Notes under the pieces: generated by a model
The model's database searches: none
Told to the model about the DNA's origin: nothing
What the model saw: only the letters and a program-made list of their open reading frames with translations
Made by a program: the position numbers and the translations under genes
Origin: Effusibacillus dendaii
Lineage (GTDB): Bacteria > Bacillota > Bacilli > Tumebacillales > Effusibacillaceae
DNA length: 64,000 nt
Direction of reading: 5' to 3'
NCBI RefSeq assembly: GCF_015097055.1
Contig: NZ_AP023366.1
Coordinates: forward strand, 1,481,001 to 1,545,000
Shown here: piece by piece, positions 53,166-61,943 of the stretch
How positions within the stretch are numbered: the stretch's first letter is position 1
Layout of the letters: each line of letters opens with the position of its first letter

Positions 53166-53669
53166 TCAATTGACATTGTGCTCGCCGCATCGATTGAATC
53201 CATCAAAAGCTTGCAGAGCCAATTAAAGAAGCTCGACCAATCGATTGCCCGCGTTTTGGACGGAATCCCAAACACTTTGCAAAGTGTTCCGGGGATTGGG
53301 CCGGTTTTAGCGGCAGGCATCCTGTCCGAAATTGGCGATATTCACCGTTTTAAAGACCAAGCGTCTCTCGCCAAATATGCGGGCTTGACTTGGAGTAAAC
53401 ACCAATCCGGTAAATTTGAAGCAGATGCCAGGAAAATGATTCGCTCCGGAAATCGGTATTTGCGTTATTACCTGATTGAGGCTGCCAACTCGGTACAGCG
53501 CAATCTACCGGAATACCGAGCGTATTACCAGCAGAAATACAGGGAAGTCAACAAACACCAACATAAACGGGCCCTCGCCCTGACAGCAAGAAAACTTGTG
53601 CGTATGGTTGATGCGCTGCTACGTAACAACCAACTCTACACGCCGGAAAGGCCGGTGAAACACACATAA
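53166..53669 (+). pseudogene. IS110-family transposase, C-terminal remnant
   Basis: About 165 residues: a coiled-coil part (SIKSLQSQLKKLDQSIARVL) and the complete Transposase_20 domain (TLQSVPGIGPVLAAGILSEIGDIHRF, LAKYAGLTWSKHQSGKFEAD, GNRYLRYYLIEAANSV). The N-terminal DEDD domain is missing, and upstream DNA shows only short open frame. It belongs to a different lineage from the 11.3-kb copy. Not functional. Confidence 0.82.
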
Positions 53670-53738
53670 GATAAAAATCAGGCGAAACTTGTCCCACTAA
53701 AACGGAAAAATCGGCTGAACTCTTTACATGCTACAAGC

Positions 53739-53767
53739 TTTCATAATTTCCTCAATTTTGCTATAAT
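53739..53767 (+). promoter_or_regulatory. Promoter of the sigma-54 activator gene
   Basis: TTTCAT (53739-53744), 17-bp spacer, perfect TATAAT (53762-53767), 44 bp before the ATG. Confidence 0.65.
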
Positions 53768-53810
53768 TCAGATTGAATGATTTGAATTTTCTAAACACTG
53801 GAGGGATAGT

Positions 53811-55739
53811 ATGGGGAATCCGCTTATCGCCATCCGCTCAACCAGTGAACTACTGTCAAAAATGCAAGAATTGGAAACCAAGTGGACACACTTTATCCTC
53901 GATGGCCTCGAACCTGACCAAATGCGAATGAACGTTTATCAATCATGGAAGCGCTGTCAATCGTACGGCATAGACCCCAGACAAAAACAAACCTCCCTTG
54001 CAATGTCAGATAGACAAATGACCGAGTGGGTGAAAAAGTCCCACCTCTATCAAATTTCCCTGCCGGTCCTGCAGCATTTGAGCGATCAGATCCAAGACAC
54101 CGGTCATTTAGTGACTCTCTGTGACAACAACGGAAAGATCATGTACTTGCAAGGCGACCGTACTATAATGGCCAAAGCCGAACACATGAACTTTGTACCC
54201 GGAGCGGATTGGAGCGAGCAAACAGCCGGTACCAATGCCATTGGAACTTGTATTGCGATTCAGCAGCCGATTCAAATTTTTTCTTTTGAACATTTTTGTG
54301 AGGGATGCCATCCCTGGGTTTGTTCATCTGCACCGATTAAAGATCCTTTGACAGGACAACTTTTGGGAGTGATTGATCTTACCGGCCCGTCAGAACTGGC
54401 CCAGCCTCACACATTGGGAATCACAGTCCTGACCTCACTTACGATCCAGCAGCTTTTCAGCGAAATTTCACGTAAAAAAAGTGATTATTTGCAGGCTTGC
54501 TTTACGCGAGCGAAGGAACAATGGAAAACCGACCTGGTAATCGTTTTGGATGCCGCCTTGCAAATTGTGAATTCCACTTCTGCAGCATTGTCCCTGTTCA
54601 ACACGATCGATTGTCAACAATTTTGGTCACTTCCCGGCGTGGAGGACCTGAAATCGGCTCTATTAAACGGAATCAATGATGTGGCAGAAATTTATTTGCC
54701 TTTCTGGCGGGTAAAAATCGCCATTCACCCGATTGTTTCAGACAGCGAAAGGATTGGCTTTCTGCTAAATCTGAAAAAATCCGAATGGCATGGATCCGGG
54801 TCCCAGATGGTACACAACCATTGGTCAGAGATCATTGGACAGTCCAATCAGTTCAAAAACATTGTATATAAGAGCCAACTGGTGGCCCCCACCAACGTAC
54901 CGGTTTTGCTGACCGGAGAAAGTGGAACAGGCAAAGAAAGATTCGCCCGTGCGATTCACCTTGCCAGCCCGCGCCACCGCTCTCCTTTTCTGGCTGTCAA
55001 CTGCGGCGCCATTCCCAAGGAGTTGATGGCCAGCGAACTGTTCGGTTATGAAGCAGGCACATTCACCGGAGGAAATCCGAAAGGAAAAGCGGGCAAATTT
55101 GAAGAGGCCAACGGCGGAACATTATTTTTGGATGAAATCGGAGAAATGCCTCAGGATCTGCAAGTTTTCCTTCTGCGCGTGCTACAGGAAAAGGAAATAA
55201 TCCGCCTTGGTTCTTCAAAGTCGATTCCGGTTGATGTTCGCATCATCGCGGCTACCAATCAAAGTTTGGAGAATCTGATGGAAGAGGGCAAGTTTCGCTC
55301 CGATCTTTTTTACCGGCTTAATGTTGTGGAACTGCGGCTGCCACCTCTCAGGGAACGAGCGGATGACATACTGCTTTTATGCGACCACTTCATCAGGAAG
55401 TTTACCGACAAATACGGCAAACTGGTAAGAGGGATCGATTATGCGGTGCTGTCGTTTTTCCGGGAATATCATTGGCCGGGAAACATCAGAGAATTACAAA
55501 ACGTGATCGAACATGCCGTATTATTTTTACAAGGAGAACAAATTCAAATGTCGGACCTTCCCCACGCCCTGACAACAACCCTGAACAATAAAAAAGAATC
55601 ACCCTTGGAATTGGAAGAAAAAAAATTGCTGATGCAGCTGATTCACGAAACGAACGGCAACTTGTCCGAAGTCGCAAGACGCTGCAAAATTGCCAGAACC
55701 ACATTGTACCGAAAAATGGAAAAATACAACATAAGGTAG
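53811..55739 (+). CDS. acxR: Sigma-54-dependent activator, AcoR/AcxR type
   Basis: 642 residues. N-terminal GAF-type sensory region (GADWSEQTAGTNAIGTCIA, FCEGCHPWVCSSAPIKDP, about 130-195), central AAA+ domain with Walker A GESGTGKERF (about 367-376), sigma-54 contact loop near 415 reading GTFTGG instead of GAFTGA, GGTLFLDEIGEMP, and a C-terminal Fis-type helix-turn-helix (LSEVARRCKIARTTLYRKMEKY). It is convergent with acetone carboxylase genes, whose promoter is of sigma-54 type, so it is the probable acetone- or alcohol-responsive activator. Effector inferred. Confidence 0.9.
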   Translation: MGNPLIAIRSTSELLSKMQELETKWTHFILDGLEPDQMRMNVYQSWKRCQSYGIDPRQKQTSLAMSDRQMTEWVKKSHLYQISLPVLQHLSDQIQDTGHLVTLCDNNGKIMYLQGDRTIMAKAEHMNFVPGADWSEQTAGTNAIGTCIAIQQPIQIFSFEHFCEGCHPWVCSSAPIKDPLTGQLLGVIDLTGPSELAQPHTLGITVLTSLTIQQLFSEISRKKSDYLQACFTRAKEQWKTDLVIVLDAALQIVNSTSAALSLFNTIDCQQFWSLPGVEDLKSALLNGINDVAEIYLPFWRVKIAIHPIVSDSERIGFLLNLKKSEWHGSGSQMVHNHWSEIIGQSNQFKNIVYKSQLVAPTNVPVLLTGESGTGKERFARAIHLASPRHRSPFLAVNCGAIPKELMASELFGYEAGTFTGGNPKGKAGKFEEANGGTLFLDEIGEMPQDLQVFLLRVLQEKEIIRLGSSKSIPVDVRIIAATNQSLENLMEEGKFRSDLFYRLNVVELRLPPLRERADDILLLCDHFIRKFTDKYGKLVRGIDYAVLSFFREYHWPGNIRELQNVIEHAVLFLQGEQIQMSDLPHALTTTLNNKKESPLELEEKKLLMQLIHETNGNLSEVARRCKIARTTLYRKMEKYNIR

Positions 55740-55762
55740 GGTGCCTTTCACAGCCCCCTACC
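55735..55762. terminator. Possible hairpin between acxR and acxC
   Basis: GGTAGGG (55735-55741) pairs with CCCTACC (55756-55762); it overlaps the acxR stop. T tract weak, so terminator role is uncertain. Confidence 0.4.
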
Positions 55763-55792
55763 CTTATGCATCTTCTTTACCGTGTCTTCTCG

Positions 55793-56290
55793 TTATCGCT
55801 GCGGAACGGGACGCCCCAACCATTCTTCATAAAAAGCGTCAATGTCCGGTTCGAAATCGTGAATAATCGGATACCACGGGGTTACGTTTTCTACTTCCAA
55901 CTGCGTGCCGCAGGTCGGACAGTAATATTCCCGAATCACCTGCCATTCCGGATCCGGAGCCAATAGCTTCGGATATAACTCTTCCAGTTTCTGTTCGGTA
56001 TCCCTTACATAGATTAATGCGTGCAATTTCCAATTATCTCGGCAGTCACAGAATTCATGGCCGCAATCACACTTCACAATCCGTTCTCCACTGTTCTTTT
56101 GAACAATATACAGGTGCAGACCGACTGGGAGCAGAATCCGGTCATCCCACGGCACTCTCTCCTGCAGGATGCCAAGATATGTCTCAAACCTTTCCGGGTC
56201 TTTAAAACTTGAAAGCATTTCCTTCAGTTTGAAAAAGTCAATCGTACCGTCAATCAGTTCTTCAATCGTTTGTTTGTCATATTTAGACAT
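55793..56290 (-). CDS. acxC: Acetone carboxylase gamma subunit
   Basis: 165 residues, close to the ~168 of characterised subunits. Contains zinc-type Cys groups CDCGHEFCDC and CPTCG and the acidic FEPDIDAFYEEWLGRPVP ending. GGAGGATGACTC precedes the ATG. Third gene after acxA and acxB. The small subunit is needed for the alpha2-beta2-gamma2 complex. Confidence 0.93.
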   Translation of the reverse strand: MSKYDKQTIEELIDGTIDFFKLKEMLSSFKDPERFETYLGILQERVPWDDRILLPVGLHLYIVQKNSGERIVKCDCGHEFCDCRDNWKLHALIYVRDTEQKLEELYPKLLAPDPEWQVIREYYCPTCGTQLEVENVTPWYPIIHDFEPDIDAFYEEWLGRPVPQR

Positions 56291-56318
56291 GAGTCATCCT
56301 CCTTTCGCCAATCACATT

Positions 56319-58592
56319 TTATTGAATTTGATTTTGGGCGCCGAAAATCGGGATGCCCAATTCGCTTTCCCTAATGACCCAGTCTTGCGGCAAGTTCCAG
56401 AATTGGCGGAACTCATTGATAAACTTTTCGCTCAAGGCAAAGCTGCTCGCATACATGTGGCGGACCTGGATTGCCGCATCCTTGTTGAGAATCTTCTGCC
56501 GTTCTTCCTTGATCCATTCCTGTGCTGGTTTTCCCCGTTTGATCCGTTCCTCTCTGATCCCGGCGCGTCGTTGTTCCGTTTTTTCCTCGTCAACGGTCCA
56601 ACGTCCCTTTTCATCCTGCTCAATGACAGCTCCATACACCGTTTCCGCATATTTGGGCAGCAGATGGCCGTCATTCAGATCCGTTTCAATTGCCTTTGCC
56701 TTCCGCTCCAGCGGATCACCGAATCCGGGACCCCCTCGTAGATAGTTGAGATACAAATCGTAATTCTCAAAAATTTGTTCTGTAGTGATTGCCTGCTTAT
56801 CCCGATTGATTTCTTGCGCTTCAATAAGTTTTTCATACTGCGGATCGCCGGGATCCGGATCTCCTCCTAACGGAAGCGGAAGTTGCTTTTCGATCAATTG
56901 CCGGATGTTGGTGCCGTGTGCTTCAAATCGGTATCCGGAAGCAGCAGGATAACCTCCCATCAAACCGCAGTCACTACTCATGTAGCCATTCCCCATAAAG
57001 AACATGGTCCAGTCTTTCGCTCCCCACACCATCCTCAGTGTCTCATAGCCGTTTCCTCCCCGATATTTTCCTGCGCCTCCTGTGTTGGGCTTGATTTTAC
57101 GCCCCAGATACAACAACGGTTCGGCCAACTCCCATATTTCCATATCTCCCATGTCGCCTTCCGGGTTCCAAACCGCTGCAGCATGATCGATCCCGTCCTT
57201 GACAGCGCTTGCGCCGACTCCCTCGGCAGCCGATTCGAAGCTGTTGACGGCATGATTTTCATTGAATTGGTTATAACCCCCACCCTGTAGCCAATTGCTT
57301 GTGTTAGCGTTCCCCGCGTTTACTTCTTCCAGATAACCGCGGGCAAAATAAGTTCGGCTCAACGATCTCCACAACGGACTCCAGGCTGAGACCAGGAAGT
57401 GCCACGCATAGCTGTGAGCGGTTCGAATATCGTCAGGATTGAGCCAGGATCCGTACGGAAGCCCGAATTGGCTGGCATAGTAAGCCCCGTCATTTACCCG
57501 GTCGTTCGGGATCAGTGTTTGGGACAGCATGACCCAAATACCGCTGGTAATCGAAACCGGTGTGGCATTGTAACTGTGCCATCCCCAGCGGTTAACCCCT
57601 TCAAAATCAATTTCAAACTTCCCGTCTTTGTGGATGGTCATTTGGGAAGGAGCGTGCATGATTGTATTGACTCGCGCATAAGGCGGCACGTCAAGATCTT
57701 TGTAAGGAACGTCGACAAAGGAAACGCCACGGTATTTACCTGGGATGGTCATCGACTTGACTTGATTGATGAACCCCCTCCTCCCATCCTCGATGACTTC
57801 CCGCATAAACAGTTTGTATGCGTCGATGCCTTCCTCTTCAATAATCTGCAGCACCAAATCACGAATCATATGGCAGCCTGCCACACGTGTACGTTCATCC
57901 AGCAGCCAGTATTTGGTGGTGCGGATGGATCGCTGGCTTTCGATCAGCCAATCGCGCAGTAGAGTGTCGTTTTTTCCGATTTTTCTGCAGGCCACTTGAT
58001 AGCCGTCATCATAGCGGGTGACAGGCCCTACTGTCATGCTTCCGGGAGCGGTTGCGCCCACATCAATTACATGGGTCACACCTCCTACCCAGCCAACCAG
58101 TTCATCTCCCCAAAAAATCGGAACGATCGTGTGGACGTCACAAGGATGCACATTACCAATCTGGCAATCGTTGTTGCAGAAAATATCCCCTGGTTCGATG
58201 CCGGGATTCTCTTCATAGTCATTTTTAATCATGTATTTGATAGCGGCCCCCATCGTACCGACATGGATAATGATCCCGGTAGAAGTGACGATTGAATCCG
58301 CTTCCGGTGTGTAAAGAGTGAAACAGAGCTCCCCTTCCTGTTCAACAATCGGGGACGCCGCTACCCGCTTGGCGGTCTCCCGGGCATGCACTACTCCTCC
58401 CCGCAGCTTGGCAAACATTTTTTCATAGCGGATGGGTTCGGATTCTTTAAACGGCAATTGCTTCAATCCCGCGTAATGTCCTGATTCACGGCTTAACCGA
58501 TCAATTTCTTCCCTCATTTGTTTGAGCGTTTTTCCATTCCAACCGATTGTGCGGCGTGCTTGAATCCCCAAATCTTTTTCCCGAATCGCCAA
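56319..58592 (-). CDS. acxB: Acetone carboxylase alpha subunit (HyuB-like)
   Basis: 757 residues from TTG 58592, seven bases after AGGGAGGG; an ATG at 58631 would give 770 residues and cannot be excluded. HyuB fold with strongly conserved blocks (ASPIVEQEGELCFTLY, FCNNDCQIGNVHPCDVHTIVPIFW, SGNANTSNW-like NAGNANTSNWLQGGGYNQ, NPEGDMGDMEIWELAEPL, LNYLRGGPGFGDP). Carboxylates the acetone enol with carboxyphosphate; manganese enzyme in Xanthobacter. Confidence 0.94.
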   Translation of the reverse strand: MAIREKDLGIQARRTIGWNGKTLKQMREEIDRLSRESGHYAGLKQLPFKESEPIRYEKMFAKLRGGVVHARETAKRVAASPIVEQEGELCFTLYTPEADSIVTSTGIIIHVGTMGAAIKYMIKNDYEENPGIEPGDIFCNNDCQIGNVHPCDVHTIVPIFWGDELVGWVGGVTHVIDVGATAPGSMTVGPVTRYDDGYQVACRKIGKNDTLLRDWLIESQRSIRTTKYWLLDERTRVAGCHMIRDLVLQIIEEEGIDAYKLFMREVIEDGRRGFINQVKSMTIPGKYRGVSFVDVPYKDLDVPPYARVNTIMHAPSQMTIHKDGKFEIDFEGVNRWGWHSYNATPVSITSGIWVMLSQTLIPNDRVNDGAYYASQFGLPYGSWLNPDDIRTAHSYAWHFLVSAWSPLWRSLSRTYFARGYLEEVNAGNANTSNWLQGGGYNQFNENHAVNSFESAAEGVGASAVKDGIDHAAAVWNPEGDMGDMEIWELAEPLLYLGRKIKPNTGGAGKYRGGNGYETLRMVWGAKDWTMFFMGNGYMSSDCGLMGGYPAASGYRFEAHGTNIRQLIEKQLPLPLGGDPDPGDPQYEKLIEAQEINRDKQAITTEQIFENYDLYLNYLRGGPGFGDPLERKAKAIETDLNDGHLLPKYAETVYGAVIEQDEKGRWTVDEEKTEQRRAGIREERIKRGKPAQEWIKEERQKILNKDAAIQVRHMYASSFALSEKFINEFRQFWNLPQDWVIRESELGIPIFGAQNQIQ

Positions 58593-58643
58593 ATGCAATC
58601 CCTCCCTAAAATTTGTGAAAAACCGATCCATCGATTTACAGCA

Positions 58644-60788
58644 TTACTTGCCAGGTTCCTTCAGGTGGAAGATACGGTGTTGGTCAAGATATGTCTCGTA
58701 ACCCGGCGGAATGACAAAAGTTGTTGCCGGTGATTCCAGAATCGCAAATCCCTGAATGCGATTCCCTGCCTTTAAGGATTCCATTTCCCAAATGTCAGCC
58801 TTAACCCACTCTCCCTTCCAGTACACATTCCGGGTTCCCAGAAAGGCATTTTCCGGCGGTGTCTCACCCGACAGGAGCTCTTCTGGAATTTTGGGTTTCG
58901 GAACTTCCACAATTCCCCGAACGATGGCGCCTGTAACCGAATATCCAAGTTCAGGGGAGCGAGCGGCTTTTGCATACACACGTGCATACATATCCTCAAA
59001 AGAGTCAACCAATTTCTCCCAATCGTTCTCCGTTCGAATTTCACTGATTGGGGATTCGATTTCCAAATCGTTGAGTTGGCCCTGATACTGCATGCGGAAA
59101 TAAAAACGGAATTCCACCTGTTCTCGCGAGAAATTGTTCTTCTCAAATTCATCTGCCACTTTGCCCATCAATTCTTGCCATGCCTGCTGCAGCTCACTAC
59201 CGGCCGATGTCTTTTCCTGATAGTCAGCTCCGTTATTGACATTCAGATCAAGAGTCTTGTCATAGCGGTATTCGAAGTCAGCAGCTCCACACCCAAAAGC
59301 GGAAAATCCGGCTGCCCATGCCGGCACCAGGATATCCTCGAACCCAAGTCCTTTGGTGTAACCGGCCGTATGCAGCGGTCCCCCTCCGCCGTAGGAAAAA
59401 CAGACGTACTGGGACGGAGAGTATCCCTTGCCGAGAATCATTGATTCCAAATAATTACGCAGTTGGGATTCGAGTAGATCGATCACCCCATAGGCAGCAT
59501 CTTCCACTGACAAACCCAACGGATCCGCAATTTGTTCTTTGATTGCCTGATAAGCACGCTCCGGATAAAGTTTGATTTCTCCACCAAGAAAATTGTCGGG
59601 ATTGATCAAACCAAGCACAACATGGCAGTCCGATACAGTGACGGTTTCAATTCCGCCTGCCGGGTTGCACACACCAACGCGATATCCGGCACTGTCAGGC
59701 CCGAGGGTAATCGATTTGAAATTCGGATCAATCCGTACAAAACTGCCTGCCCCAGCTCCGACCGTATCCATCGCCACCAACGGCAAGGACAGAACTAGAC
59801 GTGCCATATCTGGACTGGTATTAATGCTTAAATCTCCCTGTGTAATCAAAGCCATGTCAAAACTGGTACCGCCGATATCTGAACATGCAATATTCTTAAT
59901 ATTCAGATGTTCACCTAAATATTTTGCCCCCACTACTCCCCCGATCGGTCCGGAAACCAAAGTTCGTGCCAACTCATTTGCCTGATAACTGATCGTTCCA
60001 CCATGGCTTGCCATCACCCGCAAATCAAACCTGGCTCCTTTTTCCTTGATCCGCATGTCGATAGTCGAAAGCGTTTTGCGGGAAGGATCCGCTGCATAAG
60101 CCTCAATAATGGTCGTATTGGTGCGATGAGATTCTTTGCGAAGTGGATAATAATCTACCGAGGCAAAAATCGGTACTTCTTTGTCGTGTTTTTTCATGAT
60201 TTCCTTTGCCATGTCCCGTACTCTTCTTTCATGAGCAGGGTACTTGTAGGAATGGAGAAAGCTGATCACAATCGCTTCCACGTTCTGATCCAGAAGGTCA
60301 ACAACCGCTTGCTCCACTTCATGTTGGTAAAGGGGGATTACAACGTTGCCAAACAGATCGACCCTTTCCGTTACCCCCCTTGTCAACTCCTGCGGAACTA
60401 GAGGAGGATCATACCGGTGGGTGTTCAAATGCAGGCGGTCGGAATACGAGTATCCGAGATAAGCCTGAATCGCTCTTCCCATTCGGTGAAAGTCCTCCAT
60501 TCCTTTGTTGACAATCAGTCCCACCCGTCTTCCTTTTCGGGAAACCAATCGGTTTAGCATTGCCGTCCCGGAATAGACGCCGGCCACTAATTGGGAAAAA
60601 GCCTGTTCGACCGTGGTATCCCAGTAGGAAAGAGCGTCACGTGCCGAATTCAAAAGGCCCACCGATTCATCATCCGGCGTCGATTGCGCCTTGCCAACCA
60701 CAAACTCCCCTCTGTCGTTAATGATGAAGGTGTCCGTCATGGTGCCACCGGCATCAATTGCAAGAATTTGTGCTTTTACGCCTGCCAT
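58644..60788 (-). CDS. acxA: Acetone carboxylase beta subunit (HyuA-like)
   Basis: 714 residues, matching the ~717 of AcxA. ASKHA/HyuA ATP-binding fold: AIDAGGTMTDTFII near residues 10-23, ACSDIGGTSFDMALI, GAGAGSFVRID, YGGGGPLHTAGYTKGLGFEDILVP. Phosphorylates substrates using ATP. First gene of acxABC, with GGAGAGG before the ATG and a sigma-54 promoter upstream. Acetone carboxylase rather than hydantoinase or oxoprolinase, because of the gamma-subunit gene and regulator. Confidence 0.94.
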   Translation of the reverse strand: MAGVKAQILAIDAGGTMTDTFIINDRGEFVVGKAQSTPDDESVGLLNSARDALSYWDTTVEQAFSQLVAGVYSGTAMLNRLVSRKGRRVGLIVNKGMEDFHRMGRAIQAYLGYSYSDRLHLNTHRYDPPLVPQELTRGVTERVDLFGNVVIPLYQHEVEQAVVDLLDQNVEAIVISFLHSYKYPAHERRVRDMAKEIMKKHDKEVPIFASVDYYPLRKESHRTNTTIIEAYAADPSRKTLSTIDMRIKEKGARFDLRVMASHGGTISYQANELARTLVSGPIGGVVGAKYLGEHLNIKNIACSDIGGTSFDMALITQGDLSINTSPDMARLVLSLPLVAMDTVGAGAGSFVRIDPNFKSITLGPDSAGYRVGVCNPAGGIETVTVSDCHVVLGLINPDNFLGGEIKLYPERAYQAIKEQIADPLGLSVEDAAYGVIDLLESQLRNYLESMILGKGYSPSQYVCFSYGGGGPLHTAGYTKGLGFEDILVPAWAAGFSAFGCGAADFEYRYDKTLDLNVNNGADYQEKTSAGSELQQAWQELMGKVADEFEKNNFSREQVEFRFYFRMQYQGQLNDLEIESPISEIRTENDWEKLVDSFEDMYARVYAKAARSPELGYSVTGAIVRGIVEVPKPKIPEELLSGETPPENAFLGTRNVYWKGEWVKADIWEMESLKAGNRIQGFAILESPATTFVIPPGYETYLDQHRIFHLKEPGK

Positions 60789-60855
60789 GTGCTAAATCCT
60801 CTCCCTTCGACGCTTTGATTGTATTGCAGGAATTGCTCCTGCTAATCGATACAAC

Positions 60856-60873
60856 AAGCAAAAACAATGCCAA
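60856..60873 (-). promoter_or_regulatory. Sigma-54 (-24/-12) promoter of acxABC
   Basis: Minus-strand TTGGCATTGTTTTTGCTT matches TGGCAC-N5-TTGCT; the invariant GG and GC are exactly 10 bases apart. It lies 68 bp upstream of acxA and fits the adjacent sigma-54 activator. Confidence 0.88.
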
Positions 60874-60966
60874 CTACTTGTTCGTTTTTCATTTTTAAGT
60901 TTTCAGCAACCGGCCCAGGGATCTTCAGCGGAAGCACAGACTTGTATATCATCGATTTTTGTCCGA

Positions 60967-60998
60967 TTGTAGCGATTCAGTACAACTGTACCGATACA
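60967..60998. promoter_or_regulatory. Candidate upstream activator sites for AcxR
   Basis: Two inverted repeats, TTGTA-N9-TACAA (60967-60985) and TGTA-CCGA-TACA (60987-60998), lie about 95-130 bp upstream of the -24 element, the usual distance for enhancer-binding proteins. Confidence 0.5.
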
Positions 60999-61018
60999 AG
61001 CAAAACAAATGAATCGAA

Positions 61019-61057
61019 ACGAAGGGGAAGTCCCTTGAATGACAAGAGACCTCCCCT
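61019..61057. repeat. Imperfect 15-bp hairpin upstream of the acx promoter
   Basis: AGGGGAAGTCCCTTG and CAAGAGACCTCCCCT pair at 13 of 15 positions. No clear T tract; role unknown. Confidence 0.45.
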
Positions 61058-61188
61058 CGGGAAAATTTATAATTTCTTACTGTCGAATCAATTTCATAAC
61101 TTCAAAGCCTTGCTGTAACTGAATTTTTGGAGCATCGAAAATGGAGTACCTCCCCAAATCTGAAAGTGTTTAGGCCCCATACCATACA

Positions 61189-61425
61189 CACGAGACAAAA
61201 GGAATTATTGTATCGAACCACGGCGGGAAGCAATTGGACGGTGCAATTGCCACTTTGGATGCGCTTCCCTCGATTTTTGAAGCGGTAAACCGTAAGGTTC
61301 CCTTGCTTGTAGATAGTGGATTCGCAGAGGCGCAGATATTTTGAAAGCGATTGCGCCTGGAGCTTGCTATATCCGGTCGAAGCCGCATTCGAGACGTTGA
61401 CTCTTCTTTGATCATTAAAGTTTGA
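61189..61425 (+). pseudogene. FMN-dependent alpha-hydroxyacid dehydrogenase remnant
   Basis: Reads [30 protein letters not shown]...VPLLVDSGF, the conserved FMN/substrate region of lactate/glycolate oxidases. It then continues after a one-base loss as [11 protein letters not shown] in another frame, and after a gap as LELAISGRSRIRDVDSSLI, the family C-terminus. Only the last third is present, with a frameshift and an internal deletion. Confidence 0.8.
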
Positions 61426-61546
61426 AGATCATAAAAATTCCTTTCCTCCCTCCTGTCTCCCGATTTATGCTTATTACTTCTTTATGATCATTACTTCCAA
61501 ATCAAATAACTAGAACAAGTGTCCAAAGTTCCTGGAAAATAAAACT

Positions 61547-61582
61547 AAAAAGGAGAAGTCCGTATGTAACTCGACTTCTCCT
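61547..61582 (-). terminator. Terminator of tRNA-Ile
   Basis: AGGAGAAGTC and GACTTCTCCT form a 10-bp stem (61551-61560/61573-61582), followed in minus sense by TTTTAGTTTT. Confidence 0.88.
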
Positions 61583-61620
61583 CTAATTAGCAACTATTTT
61601 ATTATCCGGTGTAAGTTACA

Positions 61621-61697
61621 TGGTGGGCCTAAGTGGACTCGAACCACTGACCTCACGATTATCAGTCGTGCGCTCTAGCCAGCTGAGCTATAGGCCC
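61621..61697 (-). tRNA. trnI: tRNA-Ile (GAT anticodon)
   Basis: A 77-nt cloverleaf with encoded CCA: acceptor GGGCCTA/TAGGCCC, D-arm GCTCAGCTGGCTAGAGC, anticodon stem-loop around CTGATAA, T-arm GGTTCGAGTCC. Single gene, not beside rRNA. Confidence 0.97.
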
Positions 61698-61943
61698 TTA
61701 GGACATGCGTCGTTTGATGTTCCGGCGGCCACGAATGGCCTAGTGTTAGTAAACGACAAAGATTAATATATCAGGATTCCCCCGATATTGCAAATGTTTT
61801 TTCTGGAAACATCTACACTTTAATCAGTTGCCAAACATCGCAAAAAAACTTAACAGAATTGATCGGTAATACACCTTTACTAGAGCTTTCCAACTATAAC
61901 AGGTGCAATCATCTTGAAGCGAAAATCATCGCTAAACTGAAAT

